Shown here piece after piece: positions 14,479-22,163 of a stretch of DNA of 48,426 bases. Each line of letters begins with the position of its first letter. The stretch's first letter is position 1. The position numbers and the translations under genes were made by a program. The notes beneath the pieces were generated by a model, which worked only from the letters and a program-made list of their open reading frames with translations, ran no database searches and had not been told where the DNA came from. The DNA comes from UMGS1908 sp964432825 (GTDB lineage Bacteria; Bacillota; Clostridia; Christensenellales; UBA1242). Location of the stretch: assembly GCA_964432825.1 (NCBI GenBank), contig CAYSOX010000010.1:1-48426 (forward strand), given 5' to 3'.

Positions 14479-15189
14479 TTAATTATTCTCCACATTATTT
14501 AATTTATCAAAAAAGTTTTCAATTTCATCAAAAATAGATTTGTAATCATCATCCGTTAATTCTAGTTGGTAATCAAGTATTGAAACAGATTTTATTTTAG
14601 AATATTTCACAGCGGCAATTTCTTCTTTATTTTTTGTATATCCAAATATGTAAAATTGTTCATTTAAATAAAATTTTTCTACCCCAACTGGAACAAAACA
14701 TATTGATTCGTTTTCAGTCCTTATTTTTATAAATCTAGATTGTTTTTGTGCTTGCAATATAATTTTGCTAAAATTATAAATATGAAAATATTCGCGTTGG
14801 TAAAGAGGTTTTATGGAGTAGTCTAAAAGAAGTGTTCTAATATAATTTGTAAAATCCATATTATACTTGTTCAGATAATTATCAACAATATTAATAAAGG
14901 AATTCATGTATTGTTTATTTATCCTTAATTGAATTTTTACTTTTGAGTCATTTGAAATATCAAATGTTCTTAAATATACATTATAAATGTTTTGCTCTAT
15001 TATAAGTGCTAATTTAGAATCGTTATTATTTTTTCTTAAAAAATTATTATGTAAGTCCTCTCTATATTGAGATAGATGATAAATTAGTTGGTTAAGAAAA
15101 CCACTTATATTAGGTTTATTGTTTTTTATAAATCCAATCAGAACAAATAATGTCATATATTCCACTTGAGATTTTAAAGTTTGTTCCAT
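14479..15189 (-). CDS. WYL-domain-like transcriptional regulator
   Basis: A 236-residue protein. The stretch VKIQLRINKQYMNSF followed by FTNYIRTLLLDYSIKPLYQRE (around residues 83-135) resembles the ribbon-helix-helix part and the conserved R-x-L-L-x-x-Y-x-x-x-P-x-x-x-R-E linker of small WYL regulators in Clostridia. The C-terminal half, with the pattern FVPVGVEKFYLNEQFYIFGY and then AAVKYSKIKSVSIL, fits a WYL ligand-sensing fold. Assignment is by pattern and not certain. A promoter with an embedded perfect palindrome lies upstream, which suggests autoregulation. No clear ribosome binding site is seen at ATG 15189. Confidence 0.6.
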   Translation of the reverse strand: MEQTLKSQVEYMTLFVLIGFIKNNKPNISGFLNQLIYHLSQYREDLHNNFLRKNNNDSKLALIIEQNIYNVYLRTFDISNDSKVKIQLRINKQYMNSFINIVDNYLNKYNMDFTNYIRTLLLDYSIKPLYQREYFHIYNFSKIILQAQKQSRFIKIRTENESICFVPVGVEKFYLNEQFYIFGYTKNKEEIAAVKYSKIKSVSILDYQLELTDDDYKSIFDEIENFFDKLNNVENN

Positions 15190-15214
15190 CTATTAAAAAA
15201 TTATTCATATTAGA

Positions 15215-15243
15215 AGTATACAATTTGTATAATAAAAAATCAA
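15215..15243 (-). promoter_or_regulatory. Promoter of the WYL-like gene with embedded palindrome
   Basis: On the minus strand TTGATT (15243-15238) and TATACT (15220-15215) are 17 bases apart. A 15-base dyad TATACAA-A-TTGTATA (15231-15217) fills the downstream spacer and enters the -10 box, an ideal repressor position. Confidence 0.65.
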
Positions 15244-15434
15244 CAATATCATTATATAATATTGAAAAAATAAGGGGAAAAACAATAATTTGTAAAGTGG
15301 TATTATTAAAATATCTTGTATTTCAATTTTAAAATAATCTTGTTATAATTATTTTACAATTAAATATTTAATTCTGCTATTAAATATCACGATTTGTGTT
15401 TGTAAAGTTGACAGGAAGGGGGGTGAATGATATA

Positions 15435-15482
15435 ATGAGTATATTAAGTTGGTTATTTAAATCTAAAAAAAGAAATGTCTAA
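15435..15482 (+). CDS. Putative 15-codon leader peptide
   Basis: ATG 15435 is preceded by the strongest purine-rich ribosome binding site in the neighbourhood (AGGAAGGGGGG, about 15413-15423). It opens a 15-codon frame encoding MSILSWLFKSKKRNV. Its TAA stop (15480-15482) overlaps the ATG at 15475 of the next gene, so translation of the next gene may depend on it. It could be a true leader peptide or the intact 5' end of a gene that suffered a frameshift. Confidence 0.4.
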   Translation: MSILSWLFKSKKRNV

Positions 15483-15792
15483 GAAAAATACAAAGCCAGT
15501 ACGGGTTGGAAAGTATAAAGTTTCTTCTCATGCACAAAACAGAATTGTTCAGGAGGATAGAAATTTAACCAAATTGGGATTAATAGATAATCTTTTTAGT
15601 AAACCTAATGCAATTTCTGACATAAAAGGAGACAAGCCATTTAGATCTTATAATAGGATAGGAAAAACCATGACAACTTCTATTAATCCAGATACAAATG
15701 TTGTTGTAACGGCTAGACGGGTAAGTGAAAAAGAAAGAAAAAAATATAACTTAATAAGGAGAAAAAAGAAATATGTTAAAAAAGGTAGATGA
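15475..15792 (+). CDS. Small basic protein with HAxxR motif, possible toxin-like component
   Basis: A 105-residue, strongly basic protein. KVSSHAQNRI (15-24) followed by a beta-rich region and TTSINPDTNVVVTARRVSE resembles the H-A-x-x-R-M-x-x-R pattern and terminal strand of DUF4258-like small domains seen in toxin-like and phage-associated proteins. The resemblance is weak. It starts inside the stop of the 15-codon leader ORF and has no good ribosome binding site of its own. It overlaps the next gene, which encodes an acidic protein. That charge complementarity and overlap resemble toxin-antitoxin or toxin-immunity pairs (inference). Confidence 0.5.
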   Translation: MSKKNTKPVRVGKYKVSSHAQNRIVQEDRNLTKLGLIDNLFSKPNAISDIKGDKPFRSYNRIGKTMTTSINPDTNVVVTARRVSEKERKKYNLIRRKKKYVKKGR

Positions 15793-16063
15793 TAGCATAA
15801 TAGAACTTTTGAAGAGTGCTTTGAATGAGTTAAATATTGAGAGTGAAATAAAAGAAAATGATATTGATAAAATTTTTGAATATTTTGAAAATAAAGAAAT
15901 TGAACTATCAACAAAACAATCCAATGCTGAAGAAATTGATGTAGAAGAATTTGACAAAATATGTTTGGCGGTTGATGATTTTTTTATAGAAGCAGATTCA
16001 AAAGATTCTATTGATTTAAAAGATTTGAATAACAGATTAGGTTTTAATAATTATACAAATTAG
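15773..16063 (+). CDS. Small acidic protein, possible antitoxin/immunity partner
   Basis: A 96-residue acidic, helical protein (many D/E, no cysteine cluster except one C, no membrane segment). It overlaps the preceding basic gene by 20 bases, with AAGGAGAA upstream of the ATG, so the two are cotranscribed and probably coupled. The sequence EEIDVEEFDKICLAVDDFFIEAD has the look of an immunity-type acidic helix. No family recognised and the pairing is inferred from context only. Confidence 0.5.
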   Translation: MLKKVDDSIIELLKSALNELNIESEIKENDIDKIFEYFENKEIELSTKQSNAEEIDVEEFDKICLAVDDFFIEADSKDSIDLKDLNNRLGFNNYTN

Positions 16064-16155
16064 AAAAAGAAACTGAATAAAAAAAATATATAGGTAGGTT
16101 ACTTTTTGTTATTAAAATTTCTTAGTGTAATAACTGATGTTAAGAGGAGAAAAGA

Positions 16156-17298
16156 ATGCGAAAGCCATTAAGTTTATATATTCATATCCCGTTTTGCAAT
16201 TCTAAATGCAATTATTGTGCTTTTATAAGCAGTGTTGTTAGTGATGATATGAAGGAACAATATGTTGATGCTTTAGTAAAGGAAATTGATTTACGCTCAA
16301 AAACTTATGGTGCAAATAGGGTGATTGAAACAATTTATATTGGTGGAGGAACTCCATCGTCGCTTCCTGTTGGTGCGATTACGCGAATAATGACGGCAAT
16401 TTACAATAATTTTGTGGTGTCAAACGATGCTGAAATTACTATTGAAATAAATCCTAATACATTAACAAGGGAAAAGGCGGAAGAATATTTAACTTGCAAT
16501 ATTTCAAGGTTTTCGGTAGGTCTTCAAGTCGCACAGTCACGACTACTTGAAACTATAGGACGAACGCATAAATATCTTGATTACAAAAACACAATTTTAC
16601 TTTTGCAGTCGGTTGGTGCAACTAATATAAGTACCGATATTATGCTAGGGCTTCCAACCCAAACCAAAGAAGATATCAAAGAAACTATTAGATTGGTTAA
16701 TGGGCTTGGTGTTCAACATATAAGTTCGTACCTATTAAGCATTGAAGAGGGTACAAAGTTTTATAAAATGAGGCAGGAAAATTTACTTGAATTGCCGACC
16801 GAAAAAGAAAGTATAGAAATGTACAATACGGCATTTTATGAACTGAAAAAATATGGATACAATAGGTATGAATTTTCAAATTTTGCAAAAGAAGGATTTG
16901 AATCAAGACATAATAAAGTTTATTGGTCAAGAGGTGAATATTTGGGGCTAGGAGTGTCGGCACATAGTTTTGTTGATAACTTCAGGCTTGCAAACACATC
17001 AAGTATTACCGATTATTTGGTTCATATTTCAAAAAATGAATTCCCGCTTGAATGCAAGGAAGAGTTGGATGATACGGATGCTAAAGAGGAAACAATATTG
17101 CTTTCTTTAAGATTAAAAAGTGGCATAGATTTAACAGCATACAAATCTCAATTTGGAGTTGATTTGATTGATGAAAAGAAAGAAACGATTGACTTATTAA
17201 TAAAAAATGGTTTTTTAAAAATTGAAGGAAGCAATTTGATTGCAACCGACGAAGGTTTTATGGTGCTGGATAAGATTATATCAATGCTTGCAATTTAA
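16156..17298 (+). CDS. hemW: Radical SAM heme chaperone HemW
   Basis: A 380-residue radical SAM protein of the HemN/HemW group. The [4Fe-4S]-binding CxxxCxxC motif is C14, C18 and C21 (IPFCNSKCNYC). GGGTPSSL near residue 63 and the HemN-type C-terminal region are present. The short C-terminus and the spacing of the cysteines without the extra upstream cysteine of HemN favour HemW, which inserts heme into respiratory enzymes, over coproporphyrinogen dehydrogenase. AGAGGAGA precedes the ATG. It is not next to lepA-hrcA, where HemW is often found, but stands as a single gene with its own terminator. Confidence 0.9.
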   Translation: MRKPLSLYIHIPFCNSKCNYCAFISSVVSDDMKEQYVDALVKEIDLRSKTYGANRVIETIYIGGGTPSSLPVGAITRIMTAIYNNFVVSNDAEITIEINPNTLTREKAEEYLTCNISRFSVGLQVAQSRLLETIGRTHKYLDYKNTILLLQSVGATNISTDIMLGLPTQTKEDIKETIRLVNGLGVQHISSYLLSIEEGTKFYKMRQENLLELPTEKESIEMYNTAFYELKKYGYNRYEFSNFAKEGFESRHNKVYWSRGEYLGLGVSAHSFVDNFRLANTSSITDYLVHISKNEFPLECKEELDDTDAKEETILLSLRLKSGIDLTAYKSQFGVDLIDEKKETIDLLIKNGFLKIEGSNLIATDEGFMVLDKIISMLAI

Positions 17299-17335
17299 AA
17301 TGAAAATAAAAATATAAATAATTTTTAAAAAAAGT

Positions 17336-17378
17336 AAACCCAAAAAGTTTTTTAAACTTGGAGGGTTTGTTTTTTTAT
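17336..17378 (+). terminator. Terminator of hemW
   Basis: AAACCC (17336-17341) pairs with GGGTTT (17363-17368), with an inner AAGTTT/AAACTT stem, followed by a T run. Confidence 0.8.
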
Positions 17379-17412
17379 TTAAAACTCACTTCTAATAAAA
17401 CGATAAAATAAA

Positions 17413-17583
17413 ATGGTTTTTGTTATAAATAAATCATTTTTAATAAAATAAAAAACTCAATGTGCGTCGTTATAAACATACCATTTATAGTAAAAAATAA
17501 AATGTATTTTAGTTATAAACTAATCGTTGATAAAAGCAATAAAACAAAAAGTTTTTTCGTAGGCATTTATGATAAAACTAGCG
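17413..17583. repeat. Degenerate tandem repeat, about 3.7 copies of 42-47 nt
   Basis: Units start at 17413, 17460, 17502 and 17549. They share the blocks ATG-(T-rich)-GTTATAAA, then AYCATT or ATCGTTGA, then TAATAAAA or GATAAAA. The fourth is partial and decayed. It lies in the noncoding gap after the hemW terminator. No reading frame is maintained. Confidence 0.5.
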
Positions 17584-17596
17584 AACAATTAGTGAA

Positions 17597-17648
17597 CCAC
17601 GCGTGGCAAAATAACTAAAAAGGGGGTGCATATTACATAATAATGTAA
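17597..17648. promoter_or_regulatory. Two palindromes upstream of the DUF2953-gerW operon
   Basis: CCACGCGTGG (17597-17606) is a perfect 10-bp palindrome, unusual in GC content here. TTACAT-AATA-ATGTAA (17633-17648) is a second dyad. They may be operator sites for the sporulation-linked operon that follows. No sigma-factor box was confidently identified. Confidence 0.3.
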
Positions 17649-17722
17649 CTTATTTGCTTTTTTATTTAGTAAAATTTAAAAATGTTTTTTGCATAAAAGT
17701 TAAAAACTTTAAAAGACTAACT

Positions 17723-18289
17723 ATGATTATGAAAATGATTTTAATAATATTGTCAATATGTTTAATTGTTTTTTTAGTTTTGATTTTGCCCTTGCCGTGT
17801 AAAACAAAATTTGTATTAGATGTGAAGTCTAGAAGTTTTTATTTTACGCTTTCAGTGTTGGGGCTTAGTCTTGCAAAAGGAAAAATTTATTTATTGGACG
17901 ACTATTCATTTTCAATAATTTCAACCACATCAAAAATTATGCAGTCAAACGACCCTAAAGAAATGCAACAAATGTTAATTCAGAATTTATTATCCAATGT
18001 AAAAATCAATGAAATTATATTTTTAATGGATGGAGGCTTGATTGATGACCCTTTTTTGACAAGTATGGCAATAGGTTCTTTTAAGTCAATTTTATCGGTA
18101 TTTTTACCGCAACTAAAAACTACAAAAATTGACATTCGCTTAAATCCCGTATACAACGAAAATAATTTAAATATAGCATCCAAAATAAATATTTCTTTAA
18201 CTATGTTAAACATAATAATTTCAATTATTTACGCAAAAAATAAATATAGCAAGTTAATCAAAAAAGGAGTTTTAAATGAAAAAGAATAA
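17723..18289 (+). CDS. DUF2953 family membrane protein (YtfI-like)
   Basis: A 188-residue protein from ATG 17723. A longer frame opens at 17654, but its first 23 residues look non-coding and neither start has a good ribosome binding site. An N-terminal hydrophobic segment (about residues 5-25) is followed by beta-rich sequence with KFVLDVKSRSFYFTLSVLGLSLAKGKIYL, typical of DUF2953. In Bacillus and many clostridia this family precedes ytfJ, as it does here. The gene overlaps gerW by 14 bases, supporting coupled expression. Function is unknown beyond its link to sporulation. Confidence 0.75.
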   Translation: MIMKMILIILSICLIVFLVLILPLPCKTKFVLDVKSRSFYFTLSVLGLSLAKGKIYLLDDYSFSIISTTSKIMQSNDPKEMQQMLIQNLLSNVKINEIIFLMDGGLIDDPFLTSMAIGSFKSILSVFLPQLKTTKIDIRLNPVYNENNLNIASKINISLTMLNIIISIIYAKNKYSKLIKKGVLNEKE

Positions 18290-18665
18290 AGAAAGTGAGT
18301 TAAAAAAAGAACAGCCGATAGAGAATTTAATTTCAAACACAATAAAAGAAATAAAATCTATGGTGGATAGCGATATTGTGGTGGGTAAAAAAATAGTAGA
18401 TGAAAATAACAAGCAAATTTTCCCAATTAGTAAAATAAGTGTAGGGTTTGTTGCTGGCGGTGGAGAATATTCAAAAAAAGAAGAGGAAAGGTTTCCTTAT
18501 GCTGGTGGGTCGGGTGCAGGATTTTCGGTCGTGCCTATGGGTGTTTTAATTGTCGATAAAGGAGAAGTTCAATATTTAAAAATTACTCAATCTGACCCTA
18601 TAATAAAATTATTGGACCGCCTGCCGGATTGTATTGATTCATTAACAAAACGAAAGGAGAAATAA
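18276..18665 (+). CDS. gerW: GerW/YtfJ family sporulation protein
   Basis: A 129-residue protein with the YtfJ/GerW signature: ISKISVGFVAGGGEY, a glycine-rich FPYAGGSGAGFSVVPMGVLIV segment and a C-terminal amphipathic helix with DRLPDCIDSL. In Bacillus the family is linked to spore germination. AAAAGGAG precedes the ATG. It lies between DUF2953 and a D,D-carboxypeptidase gene, a standard Firmicutes arrangement. Confidence 0.9.
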   Translation: MKKNKESELKKEQPIENLISNTIKEIKSMVDSDIVVGKKIVDENNKQIFPISKISVGFVAGGGEYSKKEEERFPYAGGSGAGFSVVPMGVLIVDKGEVQYLKITQSDPIIKLLDRLPDCIDSLTKRKEK

Positions 18666-18666
18666 A

Positions 18667-20061
18667 ATGTTTAGTTTTTCAGAAGTTGATGATGTGGGGA
18701 GTGTTGATAGTTTTACAAAAAATCTCCCAAACAAAAAAATTAGTGAAGATATTAGGGTTGGACGATATTATAACGAGAAGCATTTTAGAAATTATAACGA
18801 AATTTGTGGCAATTATGAAAAAACAACAGACAATAATAGTTTTCATAAAGACAAACCCAAAACTCATATAAATATTTTTGCATGTATGGTAACAATTGCA
18901 GTAGTTATAGCGGTCGGTATAGTTGCATTTTTCTCTTTAAATGGAACACAAAAATACACAACTTTTTATAAGTCATTCAAAATTGGTGGCGCAAGTGAAA
19001 AGGTTTTGCCTTATAAAAGTATGTGTGTTTTAGAGCAAAACTCCGGTCGGATGATTTTAGGTGAAAATGAAGAAGATATGATACCTATGGCAAGTACCAC
19101 TAAAATAATGACGGCAATTATTACAATTGAAAATACCCCAGATTTAGAAAGGGTTGTAACCGTGCCTGATTTGTCGGTTGGGATAGAGGGAACTAGTATT
19201 TATCTTCGTAAAGGCGAGGAGTTATCAATTATAGATATGTTGTATGGATTAATATTGGCTTCGGGAAATGATTCGGCAACCGCACTTGCTATTATAACGG
19301 CTGGAAGTGAAGAAAAATTTGTAGAAATGATGAACAACTATGCAGACAAATTAAATTTAACTCATACGCATTTTACCAATCCTCATGGTCTTCACGATGA
19401 TAATCATTATACATCAGCAAAAGATTTGGCAACTATTACAACTTATGCCATGAAAAATGAAGTCTTTCGCAAAATCGTGGGCACTAAAAGATATACTATT
19501 GAAAAAACCAACAAAACAGAAGAACCGAGATATTTAAAAAATAAACAGAAATTGATGTTTGATGAAAGTTTAGAAGTAAAAGGCGTTGGAATTAGCGGTG
19601 TTAAGTCGGGATTTACACCAGAAGCGGGGAGATGTTTGGTTACAAGTGCTGTGGTTGATGGAAAAGAATTGGTTGCAGTTGTTTTAAACTGTAAAGAAAT
19701 GTTTAAGGAAAGTCAAAAACTTATAATTGAAGCATCTAAAAAATTTCACAATGAAACCATAGTTGAGCCATTTTCGTATGTCCAAACTTTGCCTGTTTGT
19801 AAGTCAAAAACTCAAGAATTGCAAATATATACAAAAAAAGGATTAACATATCCTATCTTTAATGATGGTAGCGATAAAATAGAAACACAAATTTCGCTTC
19901 CGGATGTTTTGATAGCACCAATAAAGAAAGACCAAAAAGTTGGTACACTTTCGGTGAAAATAAACGATGAAGAGATTTTAGTGGCAGATTTGTTTGCACT
20001 AGCGGATGCGCCCGTTGTAACAACGATTGATATAGCGAGGGATATCTTGCAAAATTTTTAA
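18667..20061 (+). CDS. D-alanyl-D-alanine carboxypeptidase (PBP5/DacF-like) with cytoplasmic N-terminal tail
   Basis: A serine-type D-Ala-D-Ala carboxypeptidase (S11 family) that trims peptidoglycan stem peptides outside the membrane. The active-site motifs are S143-T-T-K146 (SxxK), S199-G-N201 (SxN) and K313-S-G315 (KTG-like, with S for T). A transmembrane segment spans about 70-91. Unusually, about 70 mostly hydrophilic residues precede it, so this is a type II membrane protein with a cytoplasmic tail and no cleavable signal peptide. The start is one base after the gerW stop, with AAGGAGAA upstream. The context (gerW, rluB opposite) points to cell-wall or spore-cortex work. Confidence 0.88.
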   Translation: MFSFSEVDDVGSVDSFTKNLPNKKISEDIRVGRYYNEKHFRNYNEICGNYEKTTDNNSFHKDKPKTHINIFACMVTIAVVIAVGIVAFFSLNGTQKYTTFYKSFKIGGASEKVLPYKSMCVLEQNSGRMILGENEEDMIPMASTTKIMTAIITIENTPDLERVVTVPDLSVGIEGTSIYLRKGEELSIIDMLYGLILASGNDSATALAIITAGSEEKFVEMMNNYADKLNLTHTHFTNPHGLHDDNHYTSAKDLATITTYAMKNEVFRKIVGTKRYTIEKTNKTEEPRYLKNKQKLMFDESLEVKGVGISGVKSGFTPEAGRCLVTSAVVDGKELVAVVLNCKEMFKESQKLIIEASKKFHNETIVEPFSYVQTLPVCKSKTQELQIYTKKGLTYPIFNDGSDKIETQISLPDVLIAPIKKDQKVGTLSVKINDEEILVADLFALADAPVVTTIDIARDILQNF

Positions 20062-20206
20062 TAATATAAAGAATTTGTATTAAATTATTTTATGCTTATA
20101 CATTAAAAGCAAATGTTTAATATATATATTTTGATGTTAGCGGAGCCTACAAAAGCCGTGTAAAAAACAATATAATTTAACCAATCTTGAAATTTTAATA
20201 ATTATA

Positions 20207-20240
20207 AAAAGTAAATCAACTAGGTGATTTACTTTTCTTT
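20207..20240. terminator. Bidirectional terminator between dac and rluB
   Basis: AAAAGTAAATCA (20207-20218) and TGATTTACTTTT (20225-20236) form a perfect 12-bp stem with a 6-base loop. T runs on both strands allow termination in both directions. It contains the rluB stop codon. Confidence 0.85.
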
Positions 20241-20948
20241 TGGGGTCATTAATGCATATTTAGGGTCAAATGGCTTTGTAGTTCCACGAGTTAGTCCGCC
20301 GAGCCTAAGTGCTCCAATTTGAGTTCGTTTTAAAAAGACAACATTTTTTCCAACTGCTTCAAACATTCGTCTAATTTCGCGATTTTTACCCTCACTAATT
20401 ACAACTTCTAAGCGTGTCAATCCGTTTGATGTTTCAAGAGGTTTTATGCGGGCGGGAGCGGTGATGGTGCCATCTTCAAGTTTAATTCCCTTACATAAAA
20501 TTACAATTTCTTTGCTTGTAATTTCGCCTTCAATTTTAACAATATAATGCTTTTGAATTTTGCTAGAAGGGGAGGTTATTTTATTTGCAAAATCGCCATC
20601 ATTTGTAAAAAGAAGCAATCCCTCACTGTCATAATCTAATCGTCCTACCGGCTTTACTAGGCGTCGGTATTTTTCAGGAATGAAGTCCATAACTGTTTTT
20701 CGTCCCTTTTCATCACTTAATGAAGTGATACAGCCTTTTGGTTTATATAGCATCAAATAAATGTAATTGTTTGTATATTCAATATGCTTTCCGTTACAAA
20801 AAACACTATCTTTATTTTCATCTACCGAGGTTGCAAGATTTGTTACTACCGCACCATTTATGGTAACTTTACCAGCGGTAATTAACTCTTCGGCTTTTCG
20901 TCTACTACAAACCCCACAAGTAGATAAAAATTTATTTAGTCTCATCAT
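20229..20948 (-). CDS. rluB: Pseudouridine synthase RluB
   Basis: A 239-residue RsuA/RluB/E/F-type pseudouridine synthase. The N-terminal S4 RNA-binding domain (residues 1-60, MRLNKFLSTCGVCSRRKAEELI) is followed by the catalytic domain with GRLDYDSEGLL (catalytic D105) and the conserved SEGKNREIRRMF. The family position next to dac/spm genes suggests RluB, which modifies 23S rRNA U2605 (E. coli numbering). AGGAG precedes two in-frame ATGs (20948, 20945) and either may start. It is convergent with the dac operon. Confidence 0.9.
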   Translation of the reverse strand: MMRLNKFLSTCGVCSRRKAEELITAGKVTINGAVVTNLATSVDENKDSVFCNGKHIEYTNNYIYLMLYKPKGCITSLSDEKGRKTVMDFIPEKYRRLVKPVGRLDYDSEGLLLFTNDGDFANKITSPSSKIQKHYIVKIEGEITSKEIVILCKGIKLEDGTITAPARIKPLETSNGLTRLEVVISEGKNREIRRMFEAVGKNVVFLKRTQIGALRLGGLTRGTTKPFDPKYALMTPKEK

Positions 20949-21083
20949 ATATTTGTTCTCCTAAAATCATTGATATTATTTTTATTTATGCTTGATAATT
21001 TTACTAGAAAAATGTAAAATTTTCAACTATTTTTAATAAATATTCTTTGAATATATTCAAAATACTAGCAAAATTTAAAAATA

Positions 21084-21094
21084 GGTGATATAAT
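21084..21094 (+). promoter_or_regulatory. Extended -10 promoter of plsC
   Basis: TGATATAAT (21086-21094) is a strong extended -10 with no good -35. The expected transcript start falls at the ATG (21101), suggesting a leaderless or near-leaderless mRNA. Confidence 0.5.
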
Positions 21095-21100
21095 AAACTT

Positions 21101-21748
21101 ATGAAAAAGTTTTTTAAAAAGATTGGTAATGGAATTGAATATTTTTTTAAGTTTATAATCGGAATTTTAGCGGTTATATTTTGTGTTGTTATTTACCTTC
21201 CAACGAGGTTAATATATCCAATTAAAGTTTCGGGTGCAAAAAATTTAAAACGCAAACCTGAAGGTCAATTGATTTCATGTAACCATTTTTCAAATATGGA
21301 TGTAATAATTTTGCAAATTTTATTTTTTAAGTCCATTTGGAATAGAAAATTTTTAGCAAAAAAAGAGTTGGGGAGTAATGTTTTCACTCGCGTGGTAGTT
21401 GGAGGCATCGGTGCTATATTTATCGACCGTAAAGGTTTAGATATGAAAGCAATGCGTGAAACTTTGAATTCATTAAAATCGGGTAAGAATGTAATAATAT
21501 TCCCTGAGGGAACTCGAAATAAAACGGGCAGTGAAGATATTCAAGACCTTAAGTCGGGTGTAATATTTTTTGCCGACCGTGCAAAATGCAATATTGTTCC
21601 TATGATTATTAAACATAGACTAAAGCCATTTAGAAAAAATGAAATTATTATTGATGAGGGCTATAAAATAGAAAAATCGGGCAAACTTGGTCAAGCGGAA
21701 GAATTAGAAAAGTTAAATCAAAAATTTGATAATTTGAGAACGCGATAG
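21101..21748 (+). CDS. plsC: 1-acyl-sn-glycerol-3-phosphate acyltransferase (PlsC-like)
   Basis: A 215-residue membrane-bound acyltransferase that adds the second acyl chain to lysophosphatidic acid in phospholipid synthesis. The HX4D motif is NHFSNMD (H62, D67), the substrate motif FPEGTRN is at 134-140, and an N-terminal hydrophobic helix covers about 15-37. The length suits short Firmicutes PlsC proteins. The next gene follows by 11 bases, so they are likely cotranscribed. Confidence 0.88.
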   Translation: MKKFFKKIGNGIEYFFKFIIGILAVIFCVVIYLPTRLIYPIKVSGAKNLKRKPEGQLISCNHFSNMDVIILQILFFKSIWNRKFLAKKELGSNVFTRVVVGGIGAIFIDRKGLDMKAMRETLNSLKSGKNVIIFPEGTRNKTGSEDIQDLKSGVIFFADRAKCNIVPMIIKHRLKPFRKNEIIIDEGYKIEKSGKLGQAEELEKLNQKFDNLRTR

Positions 21749-21759
21749 GAGGCTTAATT

Positions 21760-22125
21760 ATGAGAAATTTATTAGGTGCAGTTAGTATAGATTCATGGGT
21801 GCTGTATGTTATTATGGGGGTGCTACTACTAGGCAACATTGCATTCATCATTATGTTTGTCAAAAGTGTTATGCGAAATAATGAATTAGAAGACCGAATA
21901 CAAAATGATTTGCGTGAAAAAATTAAAGAAACTGAATATGATAAGGCTCGTGTTCAGCCACTAGATTCCCAACCAAAAGAAAATGGAAATTATAAGTATA
22001 AAGTGGTTGAGAGTGCTAAAAAGGATGGCTTTTTTGTTGAGGATAAGCAAACTAAAGAAAAATTAGGCTTTGCAAGAACAAAAGAAGAGGCTAATGAGAT
22101 TATAAAAGAACTTGCTAGAAAATAA
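21760..22125 (+). CDS. Hypothetical single-pass membrane protein, 121 aa
   Basis: One transmembrane helix (about 13-36, WVLYVIMGVLLLGNIAFIIMF), then a charged cytoplasmic helix and a C-terminal module with YKYKVVESAKKDGFFVEDKQTKEKLGFARTKEEANEIIKELA. That last part resembles small YegP/DUF1508-like or DUF2188-like repeats that contain a fingerprint of this type; this is tentative. AGGAGG precedes the ATG. It lies 11 bases after plsC and is probably cotranscribed. Confidence 0.6.
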   Translation: MRNLLGAVSIDSWVLYVIMGVLLLGNIAFIIMFVKSVMRNNELEDRIQNDLREKIKETEYDKARVQPLDSQPKENGNYKYKVVESAKKDGFFVEDKQTKEKLGFARTKEEANEIIKELARK

Positions 22126-22163
22126 TATTGCTTTAGTGAAAAATATATAATAAAGGGCAAAAA

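Noticed and set aside
15150..15332. 60-codon plus-strand ORF overlapping the start of the WYL-like gene
   Set aside because: It is antisense to the regulator's start and promoter region, and has no ribosome binding site or recognisable motif.
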